Shown: in pieces, positions 23,433-34,426 of the stretch | Layout of the letters: every line of letters begins with the position of its first letter | Position numbering within the stretch: the stretch's first letter is position 1 | Origin: Paraspadella gotoi | Lineage: Eukaryota > Chaetognatha | Assembly (NCBI GenBank): GCA_051294375.1 | Contig: CM119266.1 | Location: 25,317,731-25,381,730, forward strand | Direction of reading: 5' to 3' | DNA: 64,000 nucleotides | Position numbers and translations under genes: made by a program | The notes under the pieces: model-generated | What the model saw: the letters and a program-made list of their open reading frames with translations, nothing else | Databases searched by the model: none | What the model was told of the DNA's origin: nothing

Positions 23433-24648
23433 AGAACAACAAAAATAGTCCTAAGCTGGCCAAAATAGTTCGGTGGGGGCCGAAATGCGAAAAAGGCCAG
23501 AGGGGGCAAAACGAGCCGGTGGAGGCCAAAAAAAAAAAAGGAGAAAAGCCAAGAAGGGGCGAAGCGAGCGCGGAAGGGCAAAACCCTTATTGAAAATCGT
23601 TGGTGGAGGTCGAAAAGCTCTCGCTCTCGCGCGTCGTGGGCGGCATCGGCGGAGTGAGGGCGAGGTGGGTAAGGTTCGGTGGGGAAAGTGAGGGAAAGAG
23701 AAGTTGGAGGGGTTAGTATTGAAGAGAAAAGCTAGAGGTATTTAGAAGTAAGTGTCCTACCTCCTTTCTTTCCCCCCCAAAAAAATTGAATTTAAACGGA
23801 GAAATCAAAGGGAGTTGTCCTGTGATACTATTGAAACATTCCATGAATTAATATACCACTCTATGTTAGGTAAGCCAGGAACTCTGTTAGTGTATAAACT
23901 AGACAGTGAGAGAGTCTCGATTGAAAGCTTGCAGAGACCCGCTATGTCATTATCTTGTAAGAGTGATGGAGGCCTTAAACCATAGTAACCTGTCCAAAGT
24001 CAAGGGCGAGAGAGATTATTTTTTTTGAATGAATTGATATTATTTATATTGGTTGTAACAATTTCATTAATTAGAGGATATAAAGAGTTAAATAATTAAA
24101 TAATTAATAAATAATAAATAATAATAATTAATAAATAATTACTGTCTCTTCACCATATCTTTGTGGATGTCTTTTCCGATTTCATTGATAAGGAAGTGAA
24201 AATGGTATTTTTTTCTAGTAAATATGACAAATAATAATATCCTCGGGTATGGCCGATTTTTTTGTTTTTTTTAGCATCGGAATCGAAATTGGTCGTTCAA
24301 AAAGGGAGCCAAGGGTATGAGCAATGAGCACGAGCAGGGTCACTAGGATGAGTAGGGTTAGCTTCAATGGAAGCGTCGGTTGGGAGGGGACAAACATTTC
24401 CAATTGCTTCTTCCGCCAACCAGTTGCCAAAATACTATATTAATCGGCGCAAGGGAATTTTTATTATGCGCTACAAGTTTTAATTTTGATCAATTCGTCA
24501 ATAATATAACTAATACTGTAATTGAAACATAAATAAATATCTTAGAAAAAAAATACAATGATGAGACGGAAAAGAAAATGTCGCGCCAAAGGAGACGAGT
24601 GGAGGTGGAAGTCAAACGGGTGGGCAGCAGAGGGCCATAAAAAGACCG
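23433..24648. other. Non-coding stretch, degenerate GCCAAAA repeats then AT-rich
   Basis: Degenerate GGCCAAAA/GGCCGAAA words recur between 23450 and 23640. A 77-codon frame at 23752-23985 matches nothing I recognise. An AATAATTA-type repeat lies at 24088-24140. Confidence 0.4.
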
Positions 24649-24789
24649 ATAGAGAGAGAAAGAAAGAGAGAGAGNNNNNNNNNNNNNNNNNNNNNNNNNN
24701 NNNNNNNNNNNNNNNNNNNNNNNNNNNNNNNNNNNNNNNNNNNNNNNNNNNNNNNNNNNNNNNNNNNNNNNNNNNNNNNNNNNNNNNNN

Positions 24790-24827
<38 letters not shown>

Positions 24828-24831
24828 GCCA
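24649..24831. repeat. (GA)n microsatellite containing a 115-N gap
   Basis: GA runs lie on both sides of the N run at 24675-24789, so the gap almost certainly represents more GA repeat or an unresolved repeat length. Confidence 0.9.
24675..24789. other. Assembly gap, 115 N
   Basis: Unknown bases inside a GA microsatellite. Confidence 0.95.
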
Positions 24832-27190
24832 GATATGACATTGGCGCGAGAAAATTGGAAATACAGCCTCAAGGTGACAGCGGTTCGTACTCTCCATTAC
24901 ATGAAAAATAAAATGGCTAGGTACAGGAATCCAGCTATGGTATCAACGTTATAAATGAAAGATTGTTAAATTAATATTTTATTTAACTATAACTACAAAG
25001 TTCGTCTCTCTTTAAAGTAGGAAATAAACAAGATATATATTGTTTACGTATTTAGAGTCATAAATTTTAAATATCATATTTTCGATTTTCTAAAAGTGAT
25101 ATGAGAGAATATGTTAAGTTAAAGTGATACTGCAACACAAAGAATAAGTGATTGTTCATTTTTATTCAACATCTTATCTCAGTTAATAATAATGATAAAT
25201 ATGTTAAAACTAAGATTTATTGAAATACTTTCAGATGAGGAAATTTTACGCACACTGCTGATTTAGTTGTGATGTATGATGCGCCACTTGTCACGTTGAG
25301 TATGTGACTGATGACTGACCCGACTTATAGACTTGGGTCATTACTTTTTCTCTTCTAGATGTTCTATCGACTCTAACTTTTATTATATATACTTAAGAAC
25401 AATGTTTCTCAAATGTAATGAAAACCGTTTGATAATATTAATTGAATATTCTTAAAAAAATTTTTATAATACTTAATGGGTGAAATGATACAATAATAAC
25501 ATATTTGTTTTGCAATTGTTTTGTTGTGCTTTTCTGTTAACTATGCTGCCCCCTCACGTCGTTTTTTTTTTCATATATAAATCTTCAGCGGCCTTAACAG
25601 CGCGTTTGTTGTTGTCTTGTTCTTTTGTAAAGAAAAGAAAATATAGTAAATTACGAACTTAAAGTTTAATAATTCCATATGGGATGGATTAAAAATGCAG
25701 TTACATTTCAAGAGAAAATTTTTGTATCTCCTGATTAAATAATAAATAACGAGATTTTATTATGGCATTTTTTTGGATGAAGTAGGGACAGGATGGAGTG
25801 GTGACATGTTAAAGATTTTTGAAAAAAAAATGCTTGATTGCATGCACCAGAATCTTGCAATGAATTATGAACTTAGCAAAACATTCCAGCTCATAGTGTG
25901 GAGGACGGAACACATCTTAATTACAGCGCCATGGACGCTCCTGGGTGACGCAAAGTCGAAAAGTCAAAGTTTACGAAGAAAAAGAGTCAACATTTAGCGA
26001 TTGATAACGTTATTTTTATGTGACACGACTACATACATGGGAATCAAAGTTTAATTAATTTAGATTTATAAATTGGTTGTGTCTATTAATGTCACAGTAA
26101 AAATTAAAAGGCCATTCCTATTTGTGATGATTCACGTCATATTAGAGGAACTCTAATCTACCGATAGTGCATTTAAATCGGTATCAACTGCAGCAGACAC
26201 TGCAGGACTGATTCGTCGAAACTATTGTATCTTAGCAACAACGGTAAACTAGTTAATCAATATATGTCATAATTATTATCAATTACTTATTCTTTATTTG
26301 AAACTTTATTGAGAGTATAATTCGATCATTTCAATATAACCTACTTATTATATTTATTGATATTGTAATTTTATCAATCAAATGTCAATCACTTAATTAT
26401 TTCTTAAGGTTAAGGATACAGTCGGCGGAAACGACAATAAGATGAGGCCCAAATGTCCTATAATCTAGGCGTTTCCTGGCCAGCCCATATTGTCGAGGAA
26501 TCCCCATAGTTTTACTTCGATGCGCGCATTGTCGAAGCAGGTTTATTCTCAGAGTAATAAGTTTGTTTACTTTGATGCACGGCTTTTTTGATCGAAGCAA
26601 GCTGTAATCCGCAGAGTCATAAAAAATAATATAATGCTTTGATCACTTTTATTATGAGTTTGGATAGTGTAGTCGCAAAAGTTTTTTGACGTTGAATTCG
26701 AGTTATTAGACCAGCTTTAAGTAGAGGTCTAAACAAATTTAGATCCAGTTTCAAAGCTAGACAATGGCGTTACCGACGTGCCGTCAAGGTTTAGGAAGAG
26801 GTTGCCAAGGAAATATGTAAGCAGTTTTATTTTTAGTTTTCAACGTTTTAGTTGCCAAATGTTTTTGGTTTTGATTGATTGTTTATCAGATACTGTATTT
26901 AATTTGAATTTCTGCAGAAACTGTTTTTTCCTTTATGACGCGGTCTCTTTTTAGTATCCTATTGACTATTGCGCATTTATTTCCGATTTGTTTAATCCAA
27001 TTATTTAGCGCGTTTACCTTTTACTTTACTTCCTAACTACTTGCGCATAGCTTACACTGTATGGACGGTGTACGCTTTTGCTTAATTGTTTTACGCATTT
27101 GTTTTCTTGGCCCTAATTTTGTTTACTTTTGAATAATTAATAAATTCACCCGCGGACGGATTAATTGATTATTAATATTTTCAGGAGGGG
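24832..27190. other. AT-rich single-copy region without a gene
   Basis: Mostly AT-rich with no long microsatellite. A 74-codon frame at 25773-25997 and a 67-codon frame on the minus strand at 26397-26600 are unrecognised. Two degenerate direct repeats of about 50 bases occur at 26511-26558 and 26566-26620 (shared TTTACTT-GATGC, CGAAGCA and GCAGAGT/TCAGAGT words). If the candidate LTR to the right is real, the end of this region would be decayed retroelement interior. Confidence 0.35.
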
Positions 27191-27451
27191 GTGTCAGAAT
27201 ATTAAAGTATTATTACAAAAATCTCCGGTCTAGTTTACAAATAACGCTCGCCGATTTGTAAAAATGCTTTTTTGGTTTTTCGATCGCTTGTAATTCTTCA
27301 GTCGAGATGTTTGGCCGAGTAACAATTTGTAATTCTCTCACACCGTTTATTATTTCTTTTGTTTTACCTATATAATATAACTATAGTGAAATAACTCAAT
27401 CCTCTATTAATGATACTTAGGGCTAAATAGATTTCGTCAGTTATTACAGGA
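27191..27451 (+). mobile_element. Possible LTR of a BEL/gypsy-like retroelement
   Basis: A polypurine run CAGGAGGGGG directly precedes TGTCAGAATATTAAAG. A polypurine tract followed by TG with an AGAATATT-like start is typical of the 3' LTR boundary of invertebrate LTR elements. About 190 bases in, a TATA-like CTATATAATATAAC occurs, and a CA-ending TTATTACA lies at 27451. I found no second LTR, primer-binding site or polymerase motif in the window, and no clear target duplication. This is a weak structural call only. Confidence 0.25.
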
Positions 27452-27593
27452 GTGCATAACCCGCCTTTTTCGATTCACGGAAGGCAAGACTTCAACAAAG
27501 GGTTCAGCATCTGAGCAAAACTTGTGATATAATGCCGGTTCGACTCAAAAAAAAAAAAGGAAAAAAGGAACTGATCTCCGGCTTTCTTGTTTT
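27452..27593. other. Short unique sequence before a gap
   Basis: Nothing recognised. It ends in A-rich sequence and then N. Confidence 0.4.
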
Positions 27594-27618
27594 NNNNNNN
27601 NNNNNNNNNNNNNNNNNN
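27594..27618. other. Assembly gap, 25 N
   Basis: Exactly 25 unknown bases. Confidence 0.95.
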
Positions 27619-28393
27619 TTCTTTCTTTTTTTTCTTTCTTTTTTTCTTTATTATGCAGACGCCCGGTTCAATTTTTTTTTCGTCGCCGAGGAAATTTATT
27701 CATTTGTCTTTCCATTTATTTTCTCGTTCTTTTCTTTCCCAGAAGTTAATTTCTCTGTTTGTTTATTTTCGTTCGTACGATGTTCGTTTGTTTTTATTTC
27801 GTTTTGTCTTTTTATTAGCAATGGAAATCTAAATTCTCTCAAAGGCGATTTTTTTTTTCAAAATGGCAGTGACTCCGGATGTAATCGGGAACAACGCCGA
27901 AAGAAAAAGGTCACGAGGCTAAAGTAGCTGCCCACATTTCGCATTATTATCCGCGTTTATCCATCGCTGAATTATCATGGGTCAGAGAAAAAACTTTCCA
28001 GTTTGAATTCTCGTTTTCTTTTCTTTCTTTTTTTTTTCAAAAAGAAATGAATACGAATTGGAGTTCATTAATTTCATAGGCTTCGCGATTACGCCCGCGG
28101 TGAAAAAATATTTTAACGAATATTAATGCCCCTTTTGTTTTTACGACAATCTTTTTTTTTGTTGTTGTTTTTTTTTAGAGAAAAGCTTACGCGTTCGAAC
28201 GATAACTTTTCAAAAAAATTACGGGGGAAAAAAATTTCCTTCTTTTTCTCTTTCTTTAACTTTTTATTTTATTCCTCTCTTTCCTATCTTAAAGTTGAAG
28301 AATATAAAATTATGGAATAAATTAATACGAATTCAAGATTCTACTTCATTTTTTTTTCTATGCGGGTTATTCAGTCAAAGTGAGAAGCGGAGA
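27619..28393. other. T-rich non-coding stretch, source of the copy at 28.56-30.4 kb
   Basis: T and T/C tracts dominate. The frames of 64-131 codons that start here or in the preceding gap are Phe/Ser-rich tract translations. The part from about 28.1 kb is repeated with low accuracy downstream. Confidence 0.45.
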
Positions 28394-28526
28394 GTAATAG
28401 AAAAAGGAGAAAGAAGTGAGTGTGATAGAAAAGGGAGAGAGAAGTGAAAGTGATAGAAAAGGGAGAGAGAAGTGAGAGTGATAGAGAAGGGATAGATAAG
28501 TGAGAGTGATAGAAAAGAGAGTGAGA
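28394..28526 (+). repeat. 28-bp purine minisatellite, about five units
   Basis: Units starting GTGATAGAAAAGGGAGAGAG begin at 28422, 28450, 28478 and 28506, exactly 28 bases apart, with a degenerate first unit from 28394. Confidence 0.85.
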
Positions 28527-28559
28527 GTGAATTTGAAAGAGGGTTGAAAAGAGGAGAGA

Positions 28560-30400
28560 GTATTATCCCGGAGCGTTCGCGGGGTACGTTCACGCGAGCG
28601 TGCGGTAAAAGAGTGGAGAAGGCTCTTTATATAAGCGATATTAGTTCGAATAAGCCGATGAAACTTGTAACCTCATCTCGCTTGGGCGCGTCTTCATTCA
28701 TTTTGTGTCTTTACGTCAAACATTCTTTCTTCTTTCTTTTGCGCTCTTCTCTGTTGCTGTCCTGCTGTTGTTTATTAGTATGTAACACAGGCTTACCGAC
28801 GTCTCCCGTATCCTAACGCAAGTTGATCATCCTCCATCTTATCTCATCAAAAAATTAAAGGGTGGCGAGACAGAGAGGATCATGCCTGCTTTTCTCTGGC
28901 TTTTTCTGCTTGTCTTTGAGAGAGTTCTCGTACGCAGTTACTGCTCCCTCCGAGCTCGTCTTATTGTCTTAGAGACGAGCTTGAAGAATATAAAATTATG
29001 GAATAAATTCGCAAGAGAGAGAGCATCAAGATATTCTAGGCTCCAAAACTCACTTTTCGCTCTCTCTCATATGGCTGCAGTGGTGGTTAAGCTAGCTAAT
29101 GTGTCTGCTGCTGAGAAGCGAGTGAGCAGAAAAGGGCGCGGGAGCTCTTGCTTCGTGAGACGCGTAAAAAGCTTGCAGTATTTATCGACGCACGGAAGGA
29201 AAGGAAAAAGTGGCAGTTGTGGCAGCTGACAAGGCAACGCAAAAGGGAGAGAGAAGTGCACCGAGCACATACAGAGAAAGGCGCAGATGCAGGCAATGTG
29301 ACGTTAGGCTGACGTGTATAGAGAACGGTGGATAAATTTGAATAAGATATTTGAGTGTACGAATTTAATTATTTTTTGAAAGAGAGCACAATAAGGCTTT
29401 ATTGCTTGTCATAAGGTGGGGATAGAAGAAAGAGATAAGAGATTTAGTGAGAGTGAAAGAGTTATTTGTTTTATAAGAGAGAGGGGCAATATGAGGAATC
29501 CAAGGAGTGAAAGAAGAGTGGTTAGCACGCAAACACGCTTCCTGCAAATCCAACGAACACAGGATTGCAACTAGTGTATACGTGAGGCACTCGTGCACAC
29601 AATGGTCAACGGTTTCCGGATCTCCAACGCCGGGCGAAAATGTGAAAGGAGTGCCTTGTTGACTCTGTTAATCTGAGTAGTACGAGAGCATGGGAAGAGA
29701 GGAGAGAAGCGAGTGAAACGAGAGGAGAGCAGGAGCGGTAGAATGAGAGAATGAGAGAGCTAGCCTACGAGGAAAGGTCTTCAAGGGGCCGCGCTGGCAG
29801 AGGTTTGGTACGCGGTCGATTGTGAGATGAGGTACAGAGGATCCTGAATTTATATAGACGTGGGAGGCGCGGACGAGCTAGCGAGAGGAGTTTGAGAGAG
29901 GGGAGAGGGGAGAGGGACAGATGAGGCGACGCGCGCTCCAGCCTGACCGAGACTGACCATACATCTCACATGACGGTGTGAAGAGGTGGTTCCACTCGTG
30001 AGACCGGTTTTACGAGAGAGTAGCGGCCGTAGACAGTCTAGTTGAGCATCGGAGGTCCGAAACATTCTGACGACGTCGATGAAGTTAGACGGGATTATGT
30101 CTGGGTTTTTACATTTATTTTGAGGTATGAGCATGATCCCGGACAGCACCGTGCTTGAGCGGGAGTCTGTGACGACAGACAGGGAGGAGACAGACGACTA
30201 GAAATGCACGCCATGAGTATCCGAAAGAGGGAGCACACACCAGCGTTAGAAGAAGAGGAGAGGAGCAGAGACGAGAGAGAACGAGAGAGCAGACGACGAA
30301 GAGAATCAGCTTAAATATTAATGGGAATAATGAGTCAAGAATGAGGTGAGACAAAGCATTTGATAGAACACGATCAATGTGAAGAATGAAAGGAGGGGAA
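28560..30400 (+). repeat. Low-accuracy direct copy of the preceding region
   Basis: A 29-base identical word at 28295-28323 recurs at 28981-29009, and an 18-base word of the 28-bp minisatellite (28429-28446) recurs at 29241-29258. Between and around these anchors the same words recur in the same order with many insertions. The block's random-looking texture is the same as 1-5290. An uncorrected long read is the simplest explanation. Frames of up to 115 codons here are not credible. From about 29.7 kb the match to the source is no longer clear. Confidence 0.6.
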
Positions 30401-30857
30401 AAACGGAGGGGTAAAAATAAGAGAATAAAAAAAGATAGAAGAAAAGATGGGGCAAAAAAATTACTAAAAACGAAAATATATTAATGCAAGTGTAGAATGG
30501 AAATTAATATAAGGATTATCAAGTTTCCAACATATTACATCAAAATATAAAATCCGTCAATATTGTTTGACTGAGGCCCTGAAATAAAGAATTATTCGTT
30601 TATGTTAACAGTAATAACTAAGCAAAAAAGAATAAAAAACAGAATAAATTGGAAAAGAAATGCTTGGGCATAGCAATCTTCGTCCAATTTCTGGCTTGAT
30701 CTCTTCCAACATAAAATAAATAGTACAAATGGGCAGGAAAAATAACGAACGAAAGTGCAGAAGTCTCCAATAAGCAGCACACTTTTAAGCCTCGCCAGAA
30801 CACAGTCCTGTCACCGCTTTATCTCCCTCTCTCTCTCTCCTCTCTTTCTTCTCGTCG

Positions 30858-30906
<49 letters not shown>

Positions 30907-31349
30907 TTTTTCGTCTCAGTGGCACAGCAGAGCGGATGGAGACGAAAGAGATATGAAACACGAACGGGGAATGAGAAAAAAAAAAAAACAAATATCGTTT
31001 ATCGACGATTGTTGGAACTTCTGTGGAGGCGGAAGAGAGTAGAAAGCGGAAGAGGAAACGCCTGTGTGATCGAAGTGGAAGGGGAAGAAGGAAGACGAAA
31101 AACAAATGGAAGTGGAATGGAAGTATTAGAAGGAAATGAAAATTGACTTCCAGTTGTGCTTGTTGTCCCCCACGATTATTTTAGCTGTTCCGAAATTGAA
31201 AATATAATTTTTGATTTAATTGTTGAAATTGAACTTGTCGTCGTTATAATCAAGTTTATTTGAGATGGTGTTAGTAGTTTTACTAGTGTAGTGAACGAGT
31301 CTAGTTTTATTTGGGCTGTGTGTTTACTTTGTGGCTTTTGGTGGTGGTT
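30401..31349. other. Non-coding stretch with a CT microsatellite
   Basis: AT-rich to 30780, then a CT run (30822-30902) and mixed sequence. No gene is recognised. Confidence 0.45.
30822..30902. repeat. (CT)n microsatellite
   Basis: Interrupted, then pure, CT run. Confidence 0.9.
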
Positions 31350-31564
31350 ATGCCAGGTTTCGGTTCAAGTTCAGGTTCAGCTTCAAAGTGTTCAGGTTCA
31401 GTTCAAGTCAAAACGTGAGTAACCACGATTCGGACTTGAAAGTCATGAGCTTCTCTTCACAGAAAAACCTACGCCACCTCCTTCGGTAGGAAGGGTAAGG
31501 AGGTGGTAGGAAATTTTCCTCCGTGGTCGGATGTAAAACTTGATCAGTCGTTGCTCCCCACCCA
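31350..31564 (+). CDS. Candidate split ORF with a 48-nt intron, cut by a gap
   Basis: From ATG at 31350 a Gly/Ser-rich frame (MPGFGSSSGSASKCSGSVQV, then KT) reaches a consensus donor AAAC-GTGAGTAA at 31415 and would stop at once if unspliced (ACG TGA). A pyrimidine-rich acceptor TTCTCTTCACAG ends at 31462. Joining the two gives an uninterrupted frame of about 34 further codons (KTYATSFGRKGKEVVGNFPP, then WSDVKLDQSLLPT) to the N gap. Part of exon 1 is a degenerate GGTTCA repeat, which explains the Gly/Ser bias without selection. A 48-nt intron is short but within the range of compact arthropod introns. No protein family is recognised. An open run of this length has a real chance of arising at random. 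Confidence 0.15.
31468..31510 (+). other. Inverted repeat, 10+4 bp stem
   Basis: CCACCTCCTT (31474-31483) pairs exactly with AAGGAGGTGG (31497-31506) over a 13-base loop. Outside a two-base bulge, CCTA (31468-31471) pairs with TAGG (31507-31510). Confidence 0.55.
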
Positions 31565-31589
31565 NNNNNNNNNNNNNNNNNNNNNNNNN
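31565..31589. other. Assembly gap, 25 N
   Basis: Exactly 25 unknown bases, cutting off whatever follows the candidate exon at 31463. Confidence 0.95.
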
Positions 31590-34377
31590 AGAGGGTTGGA
31601 AGGTGAAAAAAAGAGTGAGTTTAAGGAAAACAAAATGAAAAGAAAGAAAATGGAAAAAAGATAAGTGAAAGAAAAGAGGGAAAAAAAAAAAAAAAAAAAA
31701 AGGAGGGGGGGAGGGAAGAAAGAAGTAAGAAAGGAAAGTGAAAGAAGGGAAAAAGAAAAAAAAAGGGTAGAACGATCACTTGCATCAACGAACTCCGACA
31801 GAACGTTGTCACGATGCGAATTGGAACACAGGATCTGTGGGAGTGACGCTACCCGACGCGTCATCAGTTTTCAAAGTTGGGGTAGATTCAGTCTGTGTTG
31901 CTTAGACACTCGTGAAAGGATATACGGCACCAACACCACAAATGATTGTGAAGTCACTAAAATATGTTCAGAAGCATTCTTAAATAAATTTTGTATATTG
32001 AGTTTTAATAACTCTTTACCGATTTCAGTTCTCGAACTCACTCGCGGCGGCGCGACCGACAACTCAAACCCGCAGGCATTATAACCCAAGCTCATGTTAT
32101 ACATGAATCCCAAACGAAACTCGCGTTGACGAAGACGACATGTCTCCATCGCTCGTTATACGATTTTTGAAAGGAACGGCCAAAGTGAATCTTTTCAGTC
32201 AGATTTCTAAGATGTTCGCAGAGATGGTGTGAAAATATTGGCATTAAGCGTCGGATCCATCGCGAGAGACCTGACTTTCTAAATCTGCCGTCTGTGGGTC
32301 GACGCGGTCTGTTTTTTTTATTAACGAGCCCTTGTATAAACAAAATTAGATCGCTCAAAATCAACTCGACCACCGTCGGAACCTCCTCCAACTCAGTTGT
32401 AGATAACGAAATCGTCAACAGTACGAGTGTATGAATACATTCGCGAGAAACCCACGATCCAACCGACAGTTTCTCGCGACTTACCCTCACTGTGATTTCT
32501 CCCACGCTCTTCCCTCGTGCGCAGGGAAAGACGACGGTGGAAGAGGCGTCGGAACTTCGCAGGAGCGAATACGGAATCCACGGACTCTGCTTATATCTCT
32601 GCTCGCCGTTCGCTATGCTCCGGCGCGCCACCCGCCCGCTTCAAACGCAGCAGTCATCCACGAGATTCGACCTCGTGTATTGGGAGTGTGGGGGAACTTC
32701 AACTGGGTAGGAGCCGGAGTTTATCCGGACTTTGTCGCGTCACGGGGATGACGCAGGAATTCCTTCGCTTTATTCCAGTTTTGCACGCGAGTGCAAAGAT
32801 CAGTCGAATCGAGAAACGACGCGACGATAGCTTTACCAAGCATCCTTCTTCCTTTTGTTAGATGCTAATTCTTGATGACTCCATCCCCTTCTCTTGACTC
32901 GTCGCCGGAGGGTTAGACCGACCACGGCTCTCTTCTGTGACCGTATTGCCTCCGCTCCCTTCTCGTTCCTCTCTTCCGCGAAAACCCAGTCCTCATCTTC
33001 GAAGTCCATGAGTGTCGGTGATCCATTCAACAGTTGCCTTCTTTGAGATGGGTCGGACTGCACCATTCGTGGCGCAAGTTATGATATATCGTCACCAATA
33101 CAAGACTCCTCCTGAGAGGTCCCATTCCTATGGCAGGAATTGTTATTTTGCGCACAGGGTTCTGGAGAGAATTCGAAGCGTCAAGAGAAAACTGAGTTCA
33201 TTTATTCAGGCTCTTTCCTTACAAATTTATTTAACACTGACTATTTATTCATATGGAAAAAATATATCATTCATTTCAAATAATAATCTAGCCAAAGAGT
33301 GAATATTGGGCGGATATGTTTACGTTGAATTCAAAACTTACCGGGAAAAACGGGTGAGACGCACGCACCCAAGTTTATCATCTACCATACGATGCACGCA
33401 AATAACGCTACCTTAGCCCCCGCCGCCGAAACTCAGTCGACGGCACAAACTGGCGATATGGTCTTAAGGTTTACTCAAAAGGCAACCTCTCGAAGACAGG
33501 AAGAACTATAAGCTAAGTGGGAACTTTTCAGCTTGGTCATGGTACGCGTAAACCATCGTTGAGCGCTTCTATCCTTTTTTTACCCTGAACTTTTAGATGT
33601 ATTACGAAATTTCTCTCCCCAGAATTGGATCTTCCCTCACCACTCCGCGATATATAAACGAATGACTGGGTCATGTGACGACCAAAGGCGGAGCCAAAGA
33701 CGAAGAACGATGGAAACAGAAGAAAACGGTCAGCTGACGGAGAGTCATAATGCTTTCTCCTTTTTATTTCCACCACCAGATGGCGGCGCCTCTTTGCACA
33801 TCTCGCGGAACCATCTCTAGGTAACCGACCGGCGATGGGAGATGGCATTCCTGGCACGAACTGGACTCAACGCGTGCGGATCCGAGCCTAAGGGTTTTTT
33901 TTTATCTTTGGCGCCGGAGAAATATCGTTGCGTGGATGAGGCCCTGTTTGAGGATTCGCCTATGGCTGAAGGGGCAGGATTTGAATGAGTGGTTGAGAAT
34001 TTTTAGGCTCATGAACGTTAAAGAGAGGAACTTTTTGGTGCAATTGTTAGTTTAAAGTGGGTTAGGGGGAGTAAGGAAATACTAAGGAAGAGAGTGTTAA
34101 AAATATGTTTACAATTAACTTGGCAAAGTGGTTTTTGTCAAAAAAGAAAAAAAGAAAAAGTTAAATAAAGAAAGAAGAAATAAAAGTAAATATAATATAT
34201 CAATAAAACTGACTAATAGAACTAATGAAGCTATTAAGATTGAATTGGAAATGAAAGTGGAATTTAAATGAAGAGTCAAAGCGATGGTGAAAAATGCGGA
34301 AATAACTGAAAGCGGAAAAGTTTAAAAAGTGAAGTTGAGAACAAAAGGGAAACGAGAAAAGAAAAAAGAAAAAAAAA
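31590..34377. other. Mixed single-copy region, unrecognised
   Basis: 31590-31775 is purine-rich with a long A run. From 31780 to 33890 the sequence is more complex and CpG-richer, with several overlapping frames open on both strands, including 179 codons on the minus strand (32092-32631), none of which I recognise. At 32441-32479 an 11-bp perfect inverted repeat carries two CGCG words. A YY1-like AGATGGCGGCG lies near 33780. From 33890 to the gap it is AT/purine-rich. Confidence 0.35.
32441..32479. promoter_or_regulatory. 11-bp inverted repeat with paired CGCG elements
   Basis: TCGCGAGAAAC (32441-32451) and GTTTCTCGCGA (32469-32479) are exact complements separated by 17 bases. Each arm has a TCTCGCGA-type core, a word known from CpG promoters in animals. 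Regulatory meaning is inferred from the words only. Confidence 0.35.
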
Positions 34378-34402
34378 NNNNNNNNNNNNNNNNNNNNNNN
34401 NN
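34378..34402. other. Assembly gap, 25 N, at the left end of the palindrome
   Basis: Exactly 25 unknown bases. The next base, 34403, is the first base of the left palindrome arm. Confidence 0.95.
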
Positions 34403-34426
34403 CGGAGATTTGGAGCAGTTGTTTCT

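Noticed and set aside
25773-25997. 74-codon plus-strand frame in an AT-rich region
   Set aside because: Ordinary amino-acid composition, but no motif, no recognisable splice context and no neighbour. Expected by chance in a window of this size.
28882-29229. 115-codon frame in 28.56-30.4 kb
   Set aside because: The region is a noisy copy of T-rich non-coding sequence. Insertions have removed stops at random.
32092-32631. 179-codon minus-strand frame without obvious low complexity
   Set aside because: Three plus-strand frames are open over much of the same DNA, which shows a locally low stop density. No domain or motif is recognisable, and start and context give no support.
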